Shown one piece after another: positions 1-11,289 of a DNA stretch of 64,000 nt. Each line of letters opens with the position of its first letter. The stretch's first letter is position 1. The stretch covers positions 40,997,124 through 41,061,123 of the forward strand of contig OY757016.1 in assembly GCA_963580285.1 (NCBI GenBank), written 5' to 3'. A program made the position numbers and the translations under genes. This DNA is from Lucinisca nassula. Its lineage: Eukaryota > Mollusca > Bivalvia > Lucinida > Lucinidae. The notes beneath the pieces are model-generated. The model worked only from the letters and a program-made list of their open reading frames with translations, was not told where the DNA came from and ran no database searches.

Positions 1-637
1 TTGTTGCCGGTTCATTGATATAGGAGGGTGATAGGGCCTGTTAGTTTTTCGAGAGAAAATCATTGACTCGGATTTTGCAGTGTTAAAAGAAACAAGACAT
101 TTCGTCGCCCATGCATGAATCTTAGCCAGGTCAGAGTTAATCTGGCCTGCCTCTTGCATGGGGTTTACTACCACTATGCACAGACTAGTATCATCTGCAA
201 AGAGCCTGATAGAAAAGTGTAGGTCTACAACTATGCCATTTATATAAATCAGAAATACAAGCGGGTCAAGGATATAGCCTTGAGGAACTCCTGCCTTGAT
301 AGCAGACCAAGACGAAGCTGTCCAGGTAGTACTATTCTTTGTTTTCTGTTATGCAAGTAATATGCAAACCATTTCAATAGCGAACCTGAGATGCCAATGC
401 TGTGGATTTTGGATAAAAGCCCTTTATGCCTTACTCCGTCGAACGCTTTACTTATGTCGCGAAAAACAGCACGTAATTCTTTACCTTCGTCTAGGGCTTT
501 ACAAAATGTATTGTAGATGTGAACTAACTGATTGACAGTAGAGTCTCCGGGAATAAACCCTGGCTGGAGAGATGTAAGTATATCATGGCCACGAATAAAG
601 TAAGAAAAGGTGCCTATGAACGACTTTTTCCAGGTAT
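1..637 (-). mobile_element. LINE reverse-transcriptase remnant, RT palm region (continues at 1439-3050)
   Basis: Read on the minus strand this encodes the middle of a non-LTR reverse transcriptase: PGDSTVNQL, a degraded DISKAFD block, and the catalytic FADDTSL block, all closely matching the intact LINE at 11290-14643. Several frameshifts and stops make it non-functional. The copy runs off the left edge, so its C-terminus is missing. It continues upstream at 1439-3050; the intervening 800 bp is an inserted Penelope-like tail. The reading resumes at the insertion (NYRPISLLSTV before it, KYLEKVVH after it), so the break is a clean insertion. Confidence 0.85.
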
Positions 638-1438
638 TTTCGGAGTCTAACTGTTGGTTTTCTTTTGCTCCGATTATTTGTGTTCACGGAGATGTTGCAC
701 TGATGAGTTAGGAGGCCTTCATGCGGACTGAACAAATTATTTGTCTAAATCGCGACGGAAGTAAGGGCGAGGATTGTGGCCACGTAAAATCGATTTAAGT
801 CCCCCAGTGGAAATCTTTCCAATGACCGTTCCAAGCCGGTTCTTCTGTGGCGATTTATCTATGTTGTTGTTTGTTACTTATTGTGTGTATCACTTGTGTC
901 TTTTTATTTTGGATGGCCATATGGTCGTTTTGTCGGAAAGTAACTGTCCTTATGGCCTTCCTTTGTTTTGGTTTCCATTATGGTCTGGTCGCTTAATGAT
1001 GTACTTGTCTATGTGGTCATGCCAAGTTCAACCGGTCGACAAAATTAGGCCTAAATGCTTGTGAGAATTTACTTCGCCTAAATCGCGGCGGAAGTAAGGG
1101 CGAGGATCGTGGCCACGTAAAATCGATTTAAGTCCCCCAGTGGAAATCTTGCTGCACTCGACTGAAGAGACTCGACTCTCCTGAGACTCGACTGAAGAGA
1201 CTCGACACAATCCTCGCCCTTTACACTCGATAGAAAATCCCTAGAAACAATATATACTCCTTTAATAAGACTACTTATCGGGCACTTATTATGCATTTAG
1301 ACATCATTATTAGTATGACCCATCTTCTTTCTTATGAATATTTTCATTGCTCTTAAAGGAACTCTTTTTTTATTTTTATTTGATGGGTGGAGTAGGTTGA
1401 TTGTATCGATTCCTTATCTTTGTTTTACTTCTACTTTA
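638..1438 (+). mobile_element. Composite Penelope-like element tail inserted in the LINE
   Basis: Positions 638-1000 match the roughly 580-bp noncoding tail that follows the Penelope-like RT at 53530-54110. Part of the tail repeats at 1066-1160, and the last 58 bp (1381-1438) match the tail terminus (TTTGTTTTACTTCTAC). Between these lie about 60 bp and 150 bp of unplaced sequence, short CTCGACTGAAGAGA repeats, and a 66-bp hammerhead-retrozyme fragment at 1311-1377. The patchwork fits template switching during target-primed reverse transcription, but successive insertions or rearrangement are also possible. Confidence 0.75.
1311..1377 (+). mobile_element. Retrozyme fragment (5' part of the 383-bp hammerhead unit)
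   Basis: This is the reverse complement of the partial unit at 41224-41290. It begins with TAGTATGACCC, the 3' strand of hammerhead stem III, the cleavage site and stem I, and continues for about 66 nt to the ATTTTTATTTG that ends the larger insertion. It holds no complete ribozyme core. Its end points match those of the full array, so it looks like a zero-unit insertion rather than random debris. Confidence 0.7.
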
Positions 1439-3050
1439 CATACAGTGCTTAAAAGAGAAATTGGTCTATAATTTGATATAATTGATGGGTATCCTTTTTA
1501 AAGATTGGAGTTATAACTGCTTCTTTCCACATATTAGGAACTTTACCCTTGTTTAGAGAGAAGTTGAAAAGATCACTAAGTGGGTTAGATACAAGAGCAG
1601 CTAGTTCCTTAAGAATGCGATTATTAATTGAGGCAGGACCTGCTGTTTTACATAGTTGTAAAGACTTTAGCATTAATTCGACTTCTGCTTGTGTGGAAGA
1701 CGTTAAGTTCATGAAATTTTGAGGTTGAGGAACATCCGTGGACAGAGAGACATTGTCATCATTTAACATAGTTTGTTCTATAAAAACTCATTCATTAAAT
1801 TAGCCTTGTCCTCGTCTTTAGAACAAACATTGTCATCTTTGTACAGGGGCGGGAGTGTTGATGATTGATCGGTTTTAATAAATTGTTTTATTTTGAAGTC
1901 AAGTTTGAATTTTTTTTTCAGTTAGATTGTTGGCATAAATATCAACGTCGTTATTTTTTTTAGCTCATTCCATTCAGTATTTTGAGCCTCCTGTGAAAGA
2001 GATTGATAGTGCCTACGATCAAAGAGCCAGATATGCCGGTGACAAACCCGAGTGATATATTTTTTGAAATTTAGAAAAAAAATGGGCAATGATATCTAAT
2101 GTTTTGATCCAGAAAGGGATCACCAACACCGCTAAGTAGTATTGCATTTTTCTCCGAGGTTAATTTCAGATCAACAACAGAAGATGAATGCTCCGTTTTG
2201 TGTGTTTGCTCCGTTATGAGATGCTCCAAGTTGAAATGCTAATATATGTCACGTATTTTTTTATTTGATGCTTCCTTCAAAATATCAAGATTAAAATCGC
2301 ATGTTATAAAAATATTACTAATGTTTGTGTCGAAAGCAAGATCAACGGAATCTTCTCTGGAAGCCAGGGTTGCGGCAGGAGAATGGGATGGTCTGTAGAA
2401 TGTACCTAACAAACATTTTCTATTATGAATGCTGAGTTCTAACCAAATACATTCTATATCTGGATGTTCAATGTCTAGTCTACGGCATGAATGTAAATTA
2501 CTTTTTGTGTAGACACATATACCTCCATGACTATCGCCTTCGCGGTCGCGCCTATAAAGATTGTGTCTCTCCATAAAAATGGAGTCATCTGTCACTCCTT
2601 GGTTTACCCAAGTTTCTGTTAGACGAATGATATCGAAGTTTTTTAATTCTGTCCCTATTAAGTCTACTTTATTCGAAATACTTTGAATGTTGTAATGAAC
2701 TATAGAAAAGTTGCTCGTTAGAACTACTTCTATATTATCCGATGCTTGAGACGAAACACTAATGCCATTCTGAAGATTCGTTACGCCTGGATTCAATTCA
2801 TTGTCTCCTGAGCGCACTATTAGCAGTGACGTGATAAGTAAAGCAAAGGTGTTTGTGAAAGTGAAAGATAATCTAATACGGGTGCTTGGTTAGTTTCTAT
2901 GTCGCCACACATCACGAGGAGCATTGACAAGAATGTTAACATTTCAAATTGATTAAAGTGAGACAAGCCTTTGTGTTTGCGATGCCGATGGTTATGCAGT
3001 CCTATAATAATAATGCATTCGTTATTAAATTGCCATAAAATCAATGACCA
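1439..3050 (-). mobile_element. LINE remnant: 2A-containing N-terminus, endonuclease, linker and start of RT
   Basis: On the minus strand, in order: an N-terminal segment with a degenerate 2A motif (2880-2906), an APE-type endonuclease with FSIVHYNIQS, LTETW, GGICVY, GTFYRPS and ITCDFNLD blocks (about 2239-2740), a decayed linker (about 1780-2240), and the RT entry with KSLQLCKTAGPASINN and WKEAVITPIFKKD (about 1455-1700). Domain order and wording follow the intact element at 11290-14643, so the two are relatives within one family. Frameshifts and stops show it is dead. Confidence 0.85.
2880..2906 (-). other. Degenerate 2A ribosome-skipping motif
   Basis: The residues read GDIETNQAP where the canonical motif is D-(V/I)-E-x-N-P-G-P. 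The essential NPGP has become NQAP, so skipping should be lost. It lies in the same place relative to the conserved HRHxKxKG segment and the endonuclease as the intact motif at 11425-11451. Confidence 0.7.
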
Positions 3051-4329
3051 TTATTTTAGATAAGTGAAAATTAACAGCCATTAAAATGGGGAGAGAGAAA
3101 TTAATGGGTATTCAAATTGGTGAAAAGGTTAAATTAATGGGCATGAAATTTGCAATATGTAAATAACATTCAATGATATGAAATTAAGGTTATTAAAGAC
3201 CATTAAATGACCATCATTTTAGAATAACATGATTTTGGAATGGCAGTATCAGTTACAATACTAAGGATCTAAAGTGCAAAACCACCAATGAAAGGCAGGG
3301 AAATGGACTGACTCTGAATGCTTTCATCCCGCAATCTTGAGTGTATATAAAGTAGAACCTCTGTGTTCCCTGCGTTTTGGTGAAATTGGCAGAAAGGAAG
3401 TATAAAAAATGCATTAAATGAGTACTGGGATAACTGAAGGCCCCCCTATGCAGGGAGAGACATCCCCTGCTCAGGTAAAAGAATCCTTACAACTACATGA
3501 TTACTTTGTTGCCTTTCAGTCTATAAATCTCGAAGGTATATGATGTACACTATGTCTTATATCCCCCATGGTGTTTAAGATATACCGGAAGAAAGAAAGA
3601 AAGAAGTTATGTTCGAATCAAAGCACACTTCAATTGACTGAATCTCAACTTTGTAAAAATATTTGCCAAGGCATTAATTTCAGTAATTAAGTTACAATGA
3701 AATTAGTTGCCTCTAAGGGTGTTGTTCGATGTCACAGAGATCTCAAATTTACGCTGAATTAATCGGCATTTTCTCATTTTCCCCAAGCATAATAGTGCAT
3801 CTTCTCAAATGTTGAGAACGTAGAAGGTCTATTGACATAGTAGTCGCGTTAAGTGCTATTGATTTTCGGTCGTGCACTGGACAACCGTGGTAGATCTGAT
3901 TATGTTGTGGTTTAACTACACTTTAACCCTTGTGGTTTATTTCGTCGTTCCCCAGAGAAAGGAAGAAAAGAAACAGAAGAGCTGAAAGTGAGGGAAAATG
4001 GAGAAAGAAACAAATGAATAAAAGTGTAGCAACTGAAGAAATAACAACATTTTGCCTGCACCCTTACCTGCTGTAAGAACAACAGACCTTACTCAACTGT
4101 TAGCCAATCTCAGTTGGATGCCCCATTGACGCAAGAAACAAATCATCTTCGCCTCATCCATCATCCCCAAACTATGGTAGTTACCCTCACAGTCCCAACC
4201 CCTTAAGAGTCCTTATGAGGGACGTACACATGGTTAACTGTCTGTCTACCTACCTTCATATACTGACTCGGTCACATTTGACCATTACCTCAGTTAGGTG
4301 GGTAGCTAAAACTCTTAAAACTGTATACA
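3051..4329. other. Gene-free AT-rich interval
   Basis: I see no supported gene. The first 200 bp repeat ATTAATGG/ATTAAATG words. At 3570-3605 a GATATACCG-type end followed by GAAA repeats resembles the 3' end of the intact LINE near 14840, so a LINE 3' fragment may be present. Confidence 0.5.
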
Positions 4330-5640
4330 ATCTGTTTAAAGAGGTATAATAAAACACATGCCTCGTGGTCTCAATCTATACCATACAGGCTTTGAACTTC
4401 TCTTCGGTACTGATACCTACCAAAGGGAAGGGAAGACTATTCCACTGAGGAAAATTTCTTGGGAGAAGGAATTCTTTGTGATATTGTCTGCTGTTTCATT
4501 TGATGCTTTCGTTTGAGTTGGATTATTCAGATTGGTCAAGTATTAAGAGACACTGTCAGAGTGTATTTTATACGAGAATGTTAAAGAGCCACCAGAGATG
4601 GCCATTCCAGTTCATCAAGCATATTACCCACACTACTTTTGTTCCACCATCGCCTTCGAGCAGCCATCCTCTGGACCTTCTCACCTGTTGTAGCTAAGTT
4701 TTACCATAGGGGTGCCAAACTCAAATTGATGTCGAATCAATGTTTTGTATGCAACACCCCTTGTCTGCCTAGGCGCAAAAGCCAAATTACGTCTAAGATA
4801 TCCTACTGTCCGACTTGCTATGGATGTAATTTCACAAATTTCCTGAGCCCAATCGAAATCGTCAGTTATGGTGATGGCCAGATATTTAGCTGGTTGAACC
4901 TGCTTTAGTGTATGCCGGCCAAATGAGTACTCGAATTTAATCTACTTGTCCAGAAGTTGCCTTGTCATCCCCATAGACTGACATTTGGCCACAATGAGCT
5001 GCCCATTCGGCCTCCCTGAACAAAAATTGAAACTGAATGTTGTATATATTTGCTGCAATGTTGGTTGTAGTATATCATTCTAGGGGAAGGGCTGCTGTAA
5101 ATAATTGTGATAGAACGTGTAGCCCAGTCCCATTATTTATACTGTTGTATGCACAAAGACAATAAAATATGTTTCTACTGTACTATCGACCTCCCAAGTG
5201 CTAGGCAATCAAGGTCATCTTGTAAGATAAAGCAGTCTGAAGCAGTATATATTCCTTTCCCAAACACAATAATCAGCGAACAACGGATGACCTGATATTA
5301 TCAGGAAGATCATTAATAAATACCAAGAAAAGGACAGGTCCAAGTATCGAACCTTAGGGGACGCCTGATAAAACAGGGACTGGATCTGTTGGATATTTAT
5401 TTTGCGATAAATCACAGAGAAGAAGAGCGTGACGCAAATGGCCGACGTTAATGATGTCGCTCCAAGTTTCTTTGACGTCAGATGGTGTAACGTCATTTTT
5501 CTCGCATCAAAAACGTTACAAAAGGACTTAAATGCATGTTTTACAGTCAATAATTGTGGCGGAATTTCTTCTAACAAATACGAAATGTTGGGAGAATTTG
5601 AACGTTATCGTCGTACTTCACTCTGTTAGAATCGAAATAG
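4330..5640 (-). mobile_element. LINE remnant, RT palm to C-terminus
   Basis: Minus-strand fragments read like the second half of a Jockey/CR1-type RT. Near 5200-5390 there is a decayed palm with LFLVFINDL- and RLFADxCVL-like text. Between 4640 and 4920 there is DFDWAQEICEIT, SRTVGYLRRNLAFAPRQTR and AYKTLIRHQFEFGTP, the usual post-palm block. Near 4390-4560 there is LTFSYKIH and KNSFSQEIF-like text. About 200-250 bp (4960-5190) in between is unplaced. Multiple frame breaks. This is a different LINE family from the 2A element. Confidence 0.7.
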
Positions 5641-5672
5641 ATTAGCTCTAGAATGTGAATTGTTGAGTAATA

Positions 5673-5945
5673 CATTACGATAACACACCCGTGTGACATA
5701 GTGCATTTTTTTCACGTCTCCAAAATGGCTACTTTTCTTATGAAAATCCGTGATATTTTTATTATCAAAACATAGGTTGTGGCTGCTCGTTAGAACTGCC
5801 TCAATGAGGCGATTCTAACGAGTACCCACAACCTATGTCTTGGAGCAGAAATAAGAAAAATAATGTATACCCCTGTAAACCCCAGTTTTCCCTATATAAA
5901 GTGGGGTTTAAGGGGTGTTTATTTCACGGACTTGTTCACGTGATG
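5673..5945. mobile_element. Palindromic MITE, family B (273 bp)
   Basis: It is bounded by CATTACGATAACACACCCGTG on the left and the reverse complement of CATCACGTGAACAAGTCCGTG on the right, an imperfect terminal inverted repeat. The centre is a palindrome whose arms contain TAGAACTGCCTCA and TGAGGCGATTCTA. No coding capacity. No convincing target duplication is visible. Confidence 0.75.
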
Positions 5946-5999
5946 AAATCACAATTTTGTTTAAACTTTATTTTTTTGTAAAATACATACATCTTATAT

Positions 6000-6118
6000 A
6001 CAAGTATTGTCAGTTTGTCGGTCAGTTGTAAGTAGACAAATCACTCGCGCTACGCGCTTGTGATTTGATCTACTTTACAACCGACCTCCAAACTGTGATT
6101 TGTTACACAACAAACAAT
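6000..6118. repeat. Short palindromic repeat
   Basis: CAGTTTGTCGGTCAGTTGTA and the related arm ending CAAACTGTGATTTGTTA flank a GCGCTACGCGC centre. A relative occurs at 63040-63120. It is likely a small non-autonomous element of unknown class. Confidence 0.5.
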
Positions 6119-6395
6119 ACGGAATCACGCCTATACAAATACATTGTAATCTTTACCGCGGAAAGAACGAACATTTTAAAAAGACAAAATGTCATATTTT
6201 TCTTATTTCTGCTCAAAATATAGATTCTGGGTACTCGTTAGAACCGCCTCAATGAGGCGGTTCTAAAGAGTACCCACAATCTATGTTTTAGAGCAGAAAT
6301 AAGAAAATAAGGTTTACCCCAGTAAACCCAAGTTTTACTATATAAATTTAGGGGTTCAAGGGGGTCAAAGTTATATAGGCTTGTTTTCGTGATAT
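6119..6395. mobile_element. Palindromic MITE, family A
   Basis: The left end is ATCACGCCTATAC and the right end TATAGGCTTGTTTTCGTGAT, with the central GAACCGCCTCAATGAGGCGG palindrome and the flanking TTTCTGCTC / GAGCAGAAATAAG arms. Family A ends read CATNACGAAAACACGCCTAT. Confidence 0.75.
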
Positions 6396-6591
6396 CACAG
6401 CTATAGCTGAAATATTTCTTAAATAAATTTAATACAATCAAACTTAAATGGCTAGAACACCCCTACCACCATGAACATTTGTTCGAGAGACGGGTAGTTC
6501 GAGTCACTGAGAGTAAATAGTCACATCGTGTCAAGGGGTATGATAGGGATAATTTTAGATAAAGCTGTTCTAATGAGTAAACACAACATAC

Positions 6592-6880
6592 CATCACGAA
6601 AACACGCCTGTTTAAGTCCCCCCCCCCCCCCTTGAACCCTATTTTATATAGTAAAACTGGGTTTACTGGGGTAAACCTTATTTTTCTTATTTCTGCTCTA
6701 AAATGTAGATTGTGAGTACTCGTTAGAACCGCCTCGATTATACGATTGTAACGTGTACCCACAATCTATATTTTGAGCAAACATAAGGAAAATATCACAA
6801 TTTTTCATCCTATATTTTAGTCTTTTTTTTTCGGCGAAAAATTTTACTATGTATTTGCATAGGCGTGTTTTAGGTAATGA
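6592..6880. mobile_element. Palindromic MITE, family A
   Basis: It starts CATCACGAAAACACGCC and ends GCATAGGCGTGTTTTAGGTAATG. A run of 14 C follows the left end, and the right half of the central palindrome has decayed. Confidence 0.7.
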
Positions 6881-7311
6881 TTTGTAAGATAAAAAATTAA
6901 GAAATGAGTGTAGTTTTTAAACGTTCATTGAATTATGAACTACATCGGGTCACGAGCAAAGTAAGTGAACCCCTCCCTTCGGAATACACTTAAACTTTGA
7001 TGACCTCCAATGAACGTGAAATAAATTACCTTTGTAGCATATACAGTAAAATTCATGTATTAAGACCACCTTAGGGACTGTTCAAAAGTGGTCTTTAAGA
7101 CCACTTTTGAACATTCCCAAAGGTGGACTTCCACTAGAGCACACTGGATGTAGATAAGACAAAAACAAGGAAACTGAAACCTTCTAGATATACATTTAAA
7201 AGCTTGTCTTAATTTTAGGTGGTCTTAATGGCGGAATTTCACCGTTTTTACATTATTTTCCATCCATTATGTGACATAAATTGAAACAAGAATATAATTG
7301 CACCCATTTTT

Positions 7312-7802
7312 AGCTCACCTGTCGTGACGAGGTGAGCTTTTGGGATCACTTTTTGTCCGTCGTCCGTCGTGCATGCGTCCGTACGTCCGTAAACAATTTC
7401 AAATAAGTATATCTCTAATACCCCATGGCCAATCTTGATCAAATTTCATGTGAAGCATCATCAGGTAGGGGGAAAGGCTGCATAAGGTTTTTGGGATAAT
7501 CAGATTGGAATTCTGGCAACATATAGCTCCCATAGACTTATAAGGGGAATTTTTTTAAAGATCTTCTCTAAAACCACAGGGCCCAGAGCTTAGATATTTA
7601 GCTTGTTACATTGTTAAGTGGTCACCTACATAAATCCTGCCAATCATGCCCCTGGGGTCCAAATTGGCCACACCCCGGGGCCCCTTAGCTCCTATAGACT
7701 CATAATGGAAAAAAAAGCTTCAAAAATCTTCTTCTCTGAAACACAGGGCCCAGACCTTAGATATTCAGCATGTAGCAGCTGCAAGTGGTCAAATGGTGAA
7801 TG
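7312..7802 (+). repeat. End of a GCTCACCT element with about two tandem units
   Basis: AGCTCACCTGTCG...GAGGTGAGC forms a short terminal hairpin followed by GTCCGTCGTCCGTCG. The next 300 bp are two diverged copies of the 167-bp unit (CCTGCCAATCATGCCCCTGG, CACAGGGCCCAGA) that forms the array at 15306-16145. The opposite end of such an element is at about 17500-17565, so this may be the left part of one element later split. Confidence 0.6.
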
Positions 7803-10026
7803 TGCATGATGTGGGATGAAGTTTGTTTTGTGAAGCAAACTGAACACAGTTACAATAGTATATACGTCACCTGACTGTGTCGTTTACGGTGAAGCCTCGA
7901 TGCCTCGAACACGAGTAACTCTATTATCCTGGGTAAATCGAACCCGAGAGATTTCTTCATGCACTCTAGATATATAGTTAAACATAAAGAGATACTTTTA
8001 TTTTCCTTGAAAACTTATGTTGTGTGTACTCGTATTGGAGTCATCTGAATGAGGCGCCCCTAATGGATACACACAAGATTCCTATACTTTGTGGAAGATT
8101 AAAGGGCTATTCTTTGGTCCTCCCAGTAATGTTATATAGCCTGACGCTGTGTTGGAACTTCCCAGGTCTCGGGCGGTTACTCGTAGCCCCAAAGGTGTTC
8201 GAGACGTCGAGGCAGTGACGGCGAGTGAAGTATGTCACGTGCTTTATTAACATCTGTGTTTGTTATTAATGTTGAAAGTACCCCCAGCATCTGTTTAAAT
8301 TTGACAATGGACACATTGTGGTAGGAATTTTCTGTTCCCATCACGAAAAAGCGCTTATATCATTTTGACCTCATTTTGCATAATGATGACACACCTGAGC
8401 TATAATTTGCTTCTACTTGGTGTTATTTACTCCTATGATAGTTATAGGTTGGTCGATTGTCATGTCGATAACATGCTCATGTGGCCCTAACTGACCATAC
8501 ATAATCAAGGGTCCGAGGTTGTGGGGCTTTTTGCGTGCTCGGCTCACTTGAACGCTTATTCTGCTTAGATCGATTTAAGCTAATCTTTGTCCTGCTCATA
8601 ATACTGAAAAGCCAACGATTGCCATTTTAATATTTATGAGCGGGATAAATCTTATTCTCGGTTGGGCTGAGCATGGTGAGGGGTCCTATAGCCTCGGGGC
8701 CAGGTTACAGATATTTATGATATCGCTTTTTCTCCTTTGACGTCGAATCGCCATAAAAAATAATAAAATAAATAAACGCTGCTTGTCTGTAAGGTCTGGG
8801 CTAGTTTCGTGTACTGAATCACTGTAAATTGCGTGGACCAGGACCAGATGCCTTCTGATGAAGGTATACACTGTTTGCCTAATGAATAGCATTTCAATTA
8901 AACAATGAAAGGTATTTGTTTCAGGCTATTTTTCCTAGCCTGTTATTGGTGACAGTCGACCAATCAGCGCTGCCAGTGCTTTAATTGTATTGTCGTTTTA
9001 ATACTTTGTACAGGACGCATAAAACAGCTTTCATTGAGCTGTGGCTCTTTTAACCAAACAGTCTACAAATGTTAGTAATAATTGATAAATTGATCACGTG
9101 GGACCTCTTATCAACTCTTGCGATTTCGACTTTCGGCAAGGGTTGTATTTTTAGGGGCAAGAACCGCGTGTGTTCTGAAGTGGTCTGTTTGCTAGACTAT
9201 GTTCCCGTATGCTACTTCGGGTCTCTTGTGACGCAAGAGATTCAGAGTGGACCGGGTATAGGTGAACCTAATATAATTGTTACTTTGTACTGCCGTATTG
9301 ATCTGTAACATTTGTGCAAATAGCGCTGACTGCGACAAAAATGCACCTAATGAAGCAGTTGGATTGAGGTCTACTTTGATTTAAACAGTCGAACTTCGAT
9401 GGCTCGAACAACTTTGGAACCACTAAAATCTGTTAGAGACGTAAGTGGTTCTAGCCACTGAGGTCTACTGCAGGAGGCATAATGGGTCAAATCTTGGGGT
9501 ATCTTTTCGGTATCCTGTAACAATCGATGCTGTGTGTACCCATCATAATCGTCTTAGTGAGGCGATTCTGGTGAGTGCTCAAAGCATACATTTTTAATAT
9601 AAAAGTCGCAAATCTCCTTAATTATTCCACACTGCTTCTCGTGTGGAGAAACCGCCTAGGGAACAAAAACGAGTTCGGCTCAGCCATGGTAAGCGGGCCA
9701 TCGTGTTGAGCCATCGAAGTTCCACTGTACGCTACTTTACCCTAACTAAAAAAAAAATCGTTGTTGGGTTGTGGCCTGTGTAAATGGTCCTTATAACTGT
9801 CACAGTGCCCTTTGTACGGGTTATGATAGCCAACAGTGTCTGTATGTCGGATAAAAGTACCACGATACCGACGGCAAAGTTGCCCGAATGATCTAAATAT
9901 TGTTGAATGGGACTTGGGAACTTCAACTCAGACAACCAAGGCAACATCCAAATATATTAGGCTTTATGTGCGTACTATCCAAGTATCACATAAACTACTA
10001 AATTGCTGTTGTCATGTCTGTTAGAA
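7803..10026. other. Gene-free interval with MITE relics
   Basis: I see no supported gene. Decayed central palindromes of the MITE family lie at about 8010-8075 and 9525-9590 (each keeps TGAGGCG). The rest is unplaced. Confidence 0.5.
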
Positions 10027-10320
10027 TGTTTGTTTTGTTTGATTCGAGTTTTAGCGTCCCCGCCAACACTGTAAACGTCGCGTTGAAGTATTGTTTGTTT
10101 TGTTATGTTTGATTTGAGGTTTAACGTCCCCGTCAACACTGTAGGGGTCGTTTCTGAGACGTTGCTTCCAATTTTGTGGGACTTTTACCCAACACTGAGA
10201 TGAAATGACATCTCGGGCCCTGTCGCCCGGTGAGGCCAGTGGGGTTTATTAGTATGGACGGTCTGCCTCGCACCCCGGTTCCTGGACAATTAGAATTGAG
10301 ACGTCAACAAATGTCTCCTA
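10027..10320 (-). mobile_element. SINE-B (AAAC-tailed), with an extra tail copy
   Basis: On the minus strand this is the SINE family ending GACGTTAAACCTCAAATC then (AAAC)n. The tail is present twice (10027-10080 and 10096-10140), suggesting a tandem tail or a second truncated insertion. The head is missing beyond about 10310. SINE-B copies are about 300 bp, have no obvious tRNA-like head, and carry an internal GTAAACCGCTTAGAGGATC block, missing here. Confidence 0.7.
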
Positions 10321-10329
10321 CCATGTTAA

Positions 10330-10525
10330 CAAGTTCGTGTAATGAACATCCTTCTTAACCCAACTTTATATAGGGAAGGATAGAGTTGGGAACGAGTACA
10401 CATTATTCTCTTTGTTTCTGCTCATAAACAGGGATCGTGGGTGCTAGCTTGGTGCCGCCTCATTGAGGCAGTTCTAGCGAGCCTCTACGATCTGTTCCTG
10501 TTCTGGTGATAGGAAAATATTAAGA
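10330..10525. mobile_element. Decayed palindromic MITE, family B
   Basis: The order is AAGTTCGTGTAATGAACATCC, a TATATAGGG stretch, then a GCCGCCTCATTGAGGCAG palindrome. The right half is lost. Confidence 0.55.
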
Positions 10526-11289
10526 GTTTTTCACTTGTAATATGTTTGTTCTAGAGAAAATATGAACGTTATTTAAGTGCACGAATTTGTTATCGTTATG
10601 CTGAAAATAACTATGCTCGTTTCAAACTCGAAGTATGAACTTTTGCATATATACCAGTATTTTTTATTTATTTATTTTTTTTTTGTATATATTTGATACA
10701 ATGTGTATATAAACTGATACATATTTGGTCAAATGCTTTTTACTATTTTGGGACATAGCATATAACAGAACAATTCTTATGGCTGAAAATATTATTTTTT
10801 TCTTTCAAATTTTACTGGAGTAATCATGTAATTGGATTGCGGTGGAGGGGATGAGCAGGAGTTGTTGGCGGCGCGGGAGCCGGTGTGGGCACTGTGGATT
10901 GAGTTCACCTCTGGTCAAGCGTACATTGCAGACTGATTACAGCAAAGCTAGTGAGCAGAGGGGTGCTTGACCACAGTCTAGCAGGGGCTCTGGTGGCGGC
11001 AGTAACGATCGTTCCTCTTTTTCCACTGTAAGATCTGATTTTACTTTTGAGTATTTAAATGGATATACTTTTTGCATTGTAATGTTCAGTCCAAAAACTT
11101 CTATGTCAACTAAAATGTTTGTTCTATTCTGCAACGAACTACTACTTCTACTTCTTTCTTTCATCATTTATACCACGGTATTGAGCAATATCTTGTTGTA
11201 CAGGAAAAATAATCACTACGATTTCCTGTCTGTTTCGTGTTGCATCTCCATCCCGCTCGTTAGAGGCATCAATTTATATTTCTTGAAAG

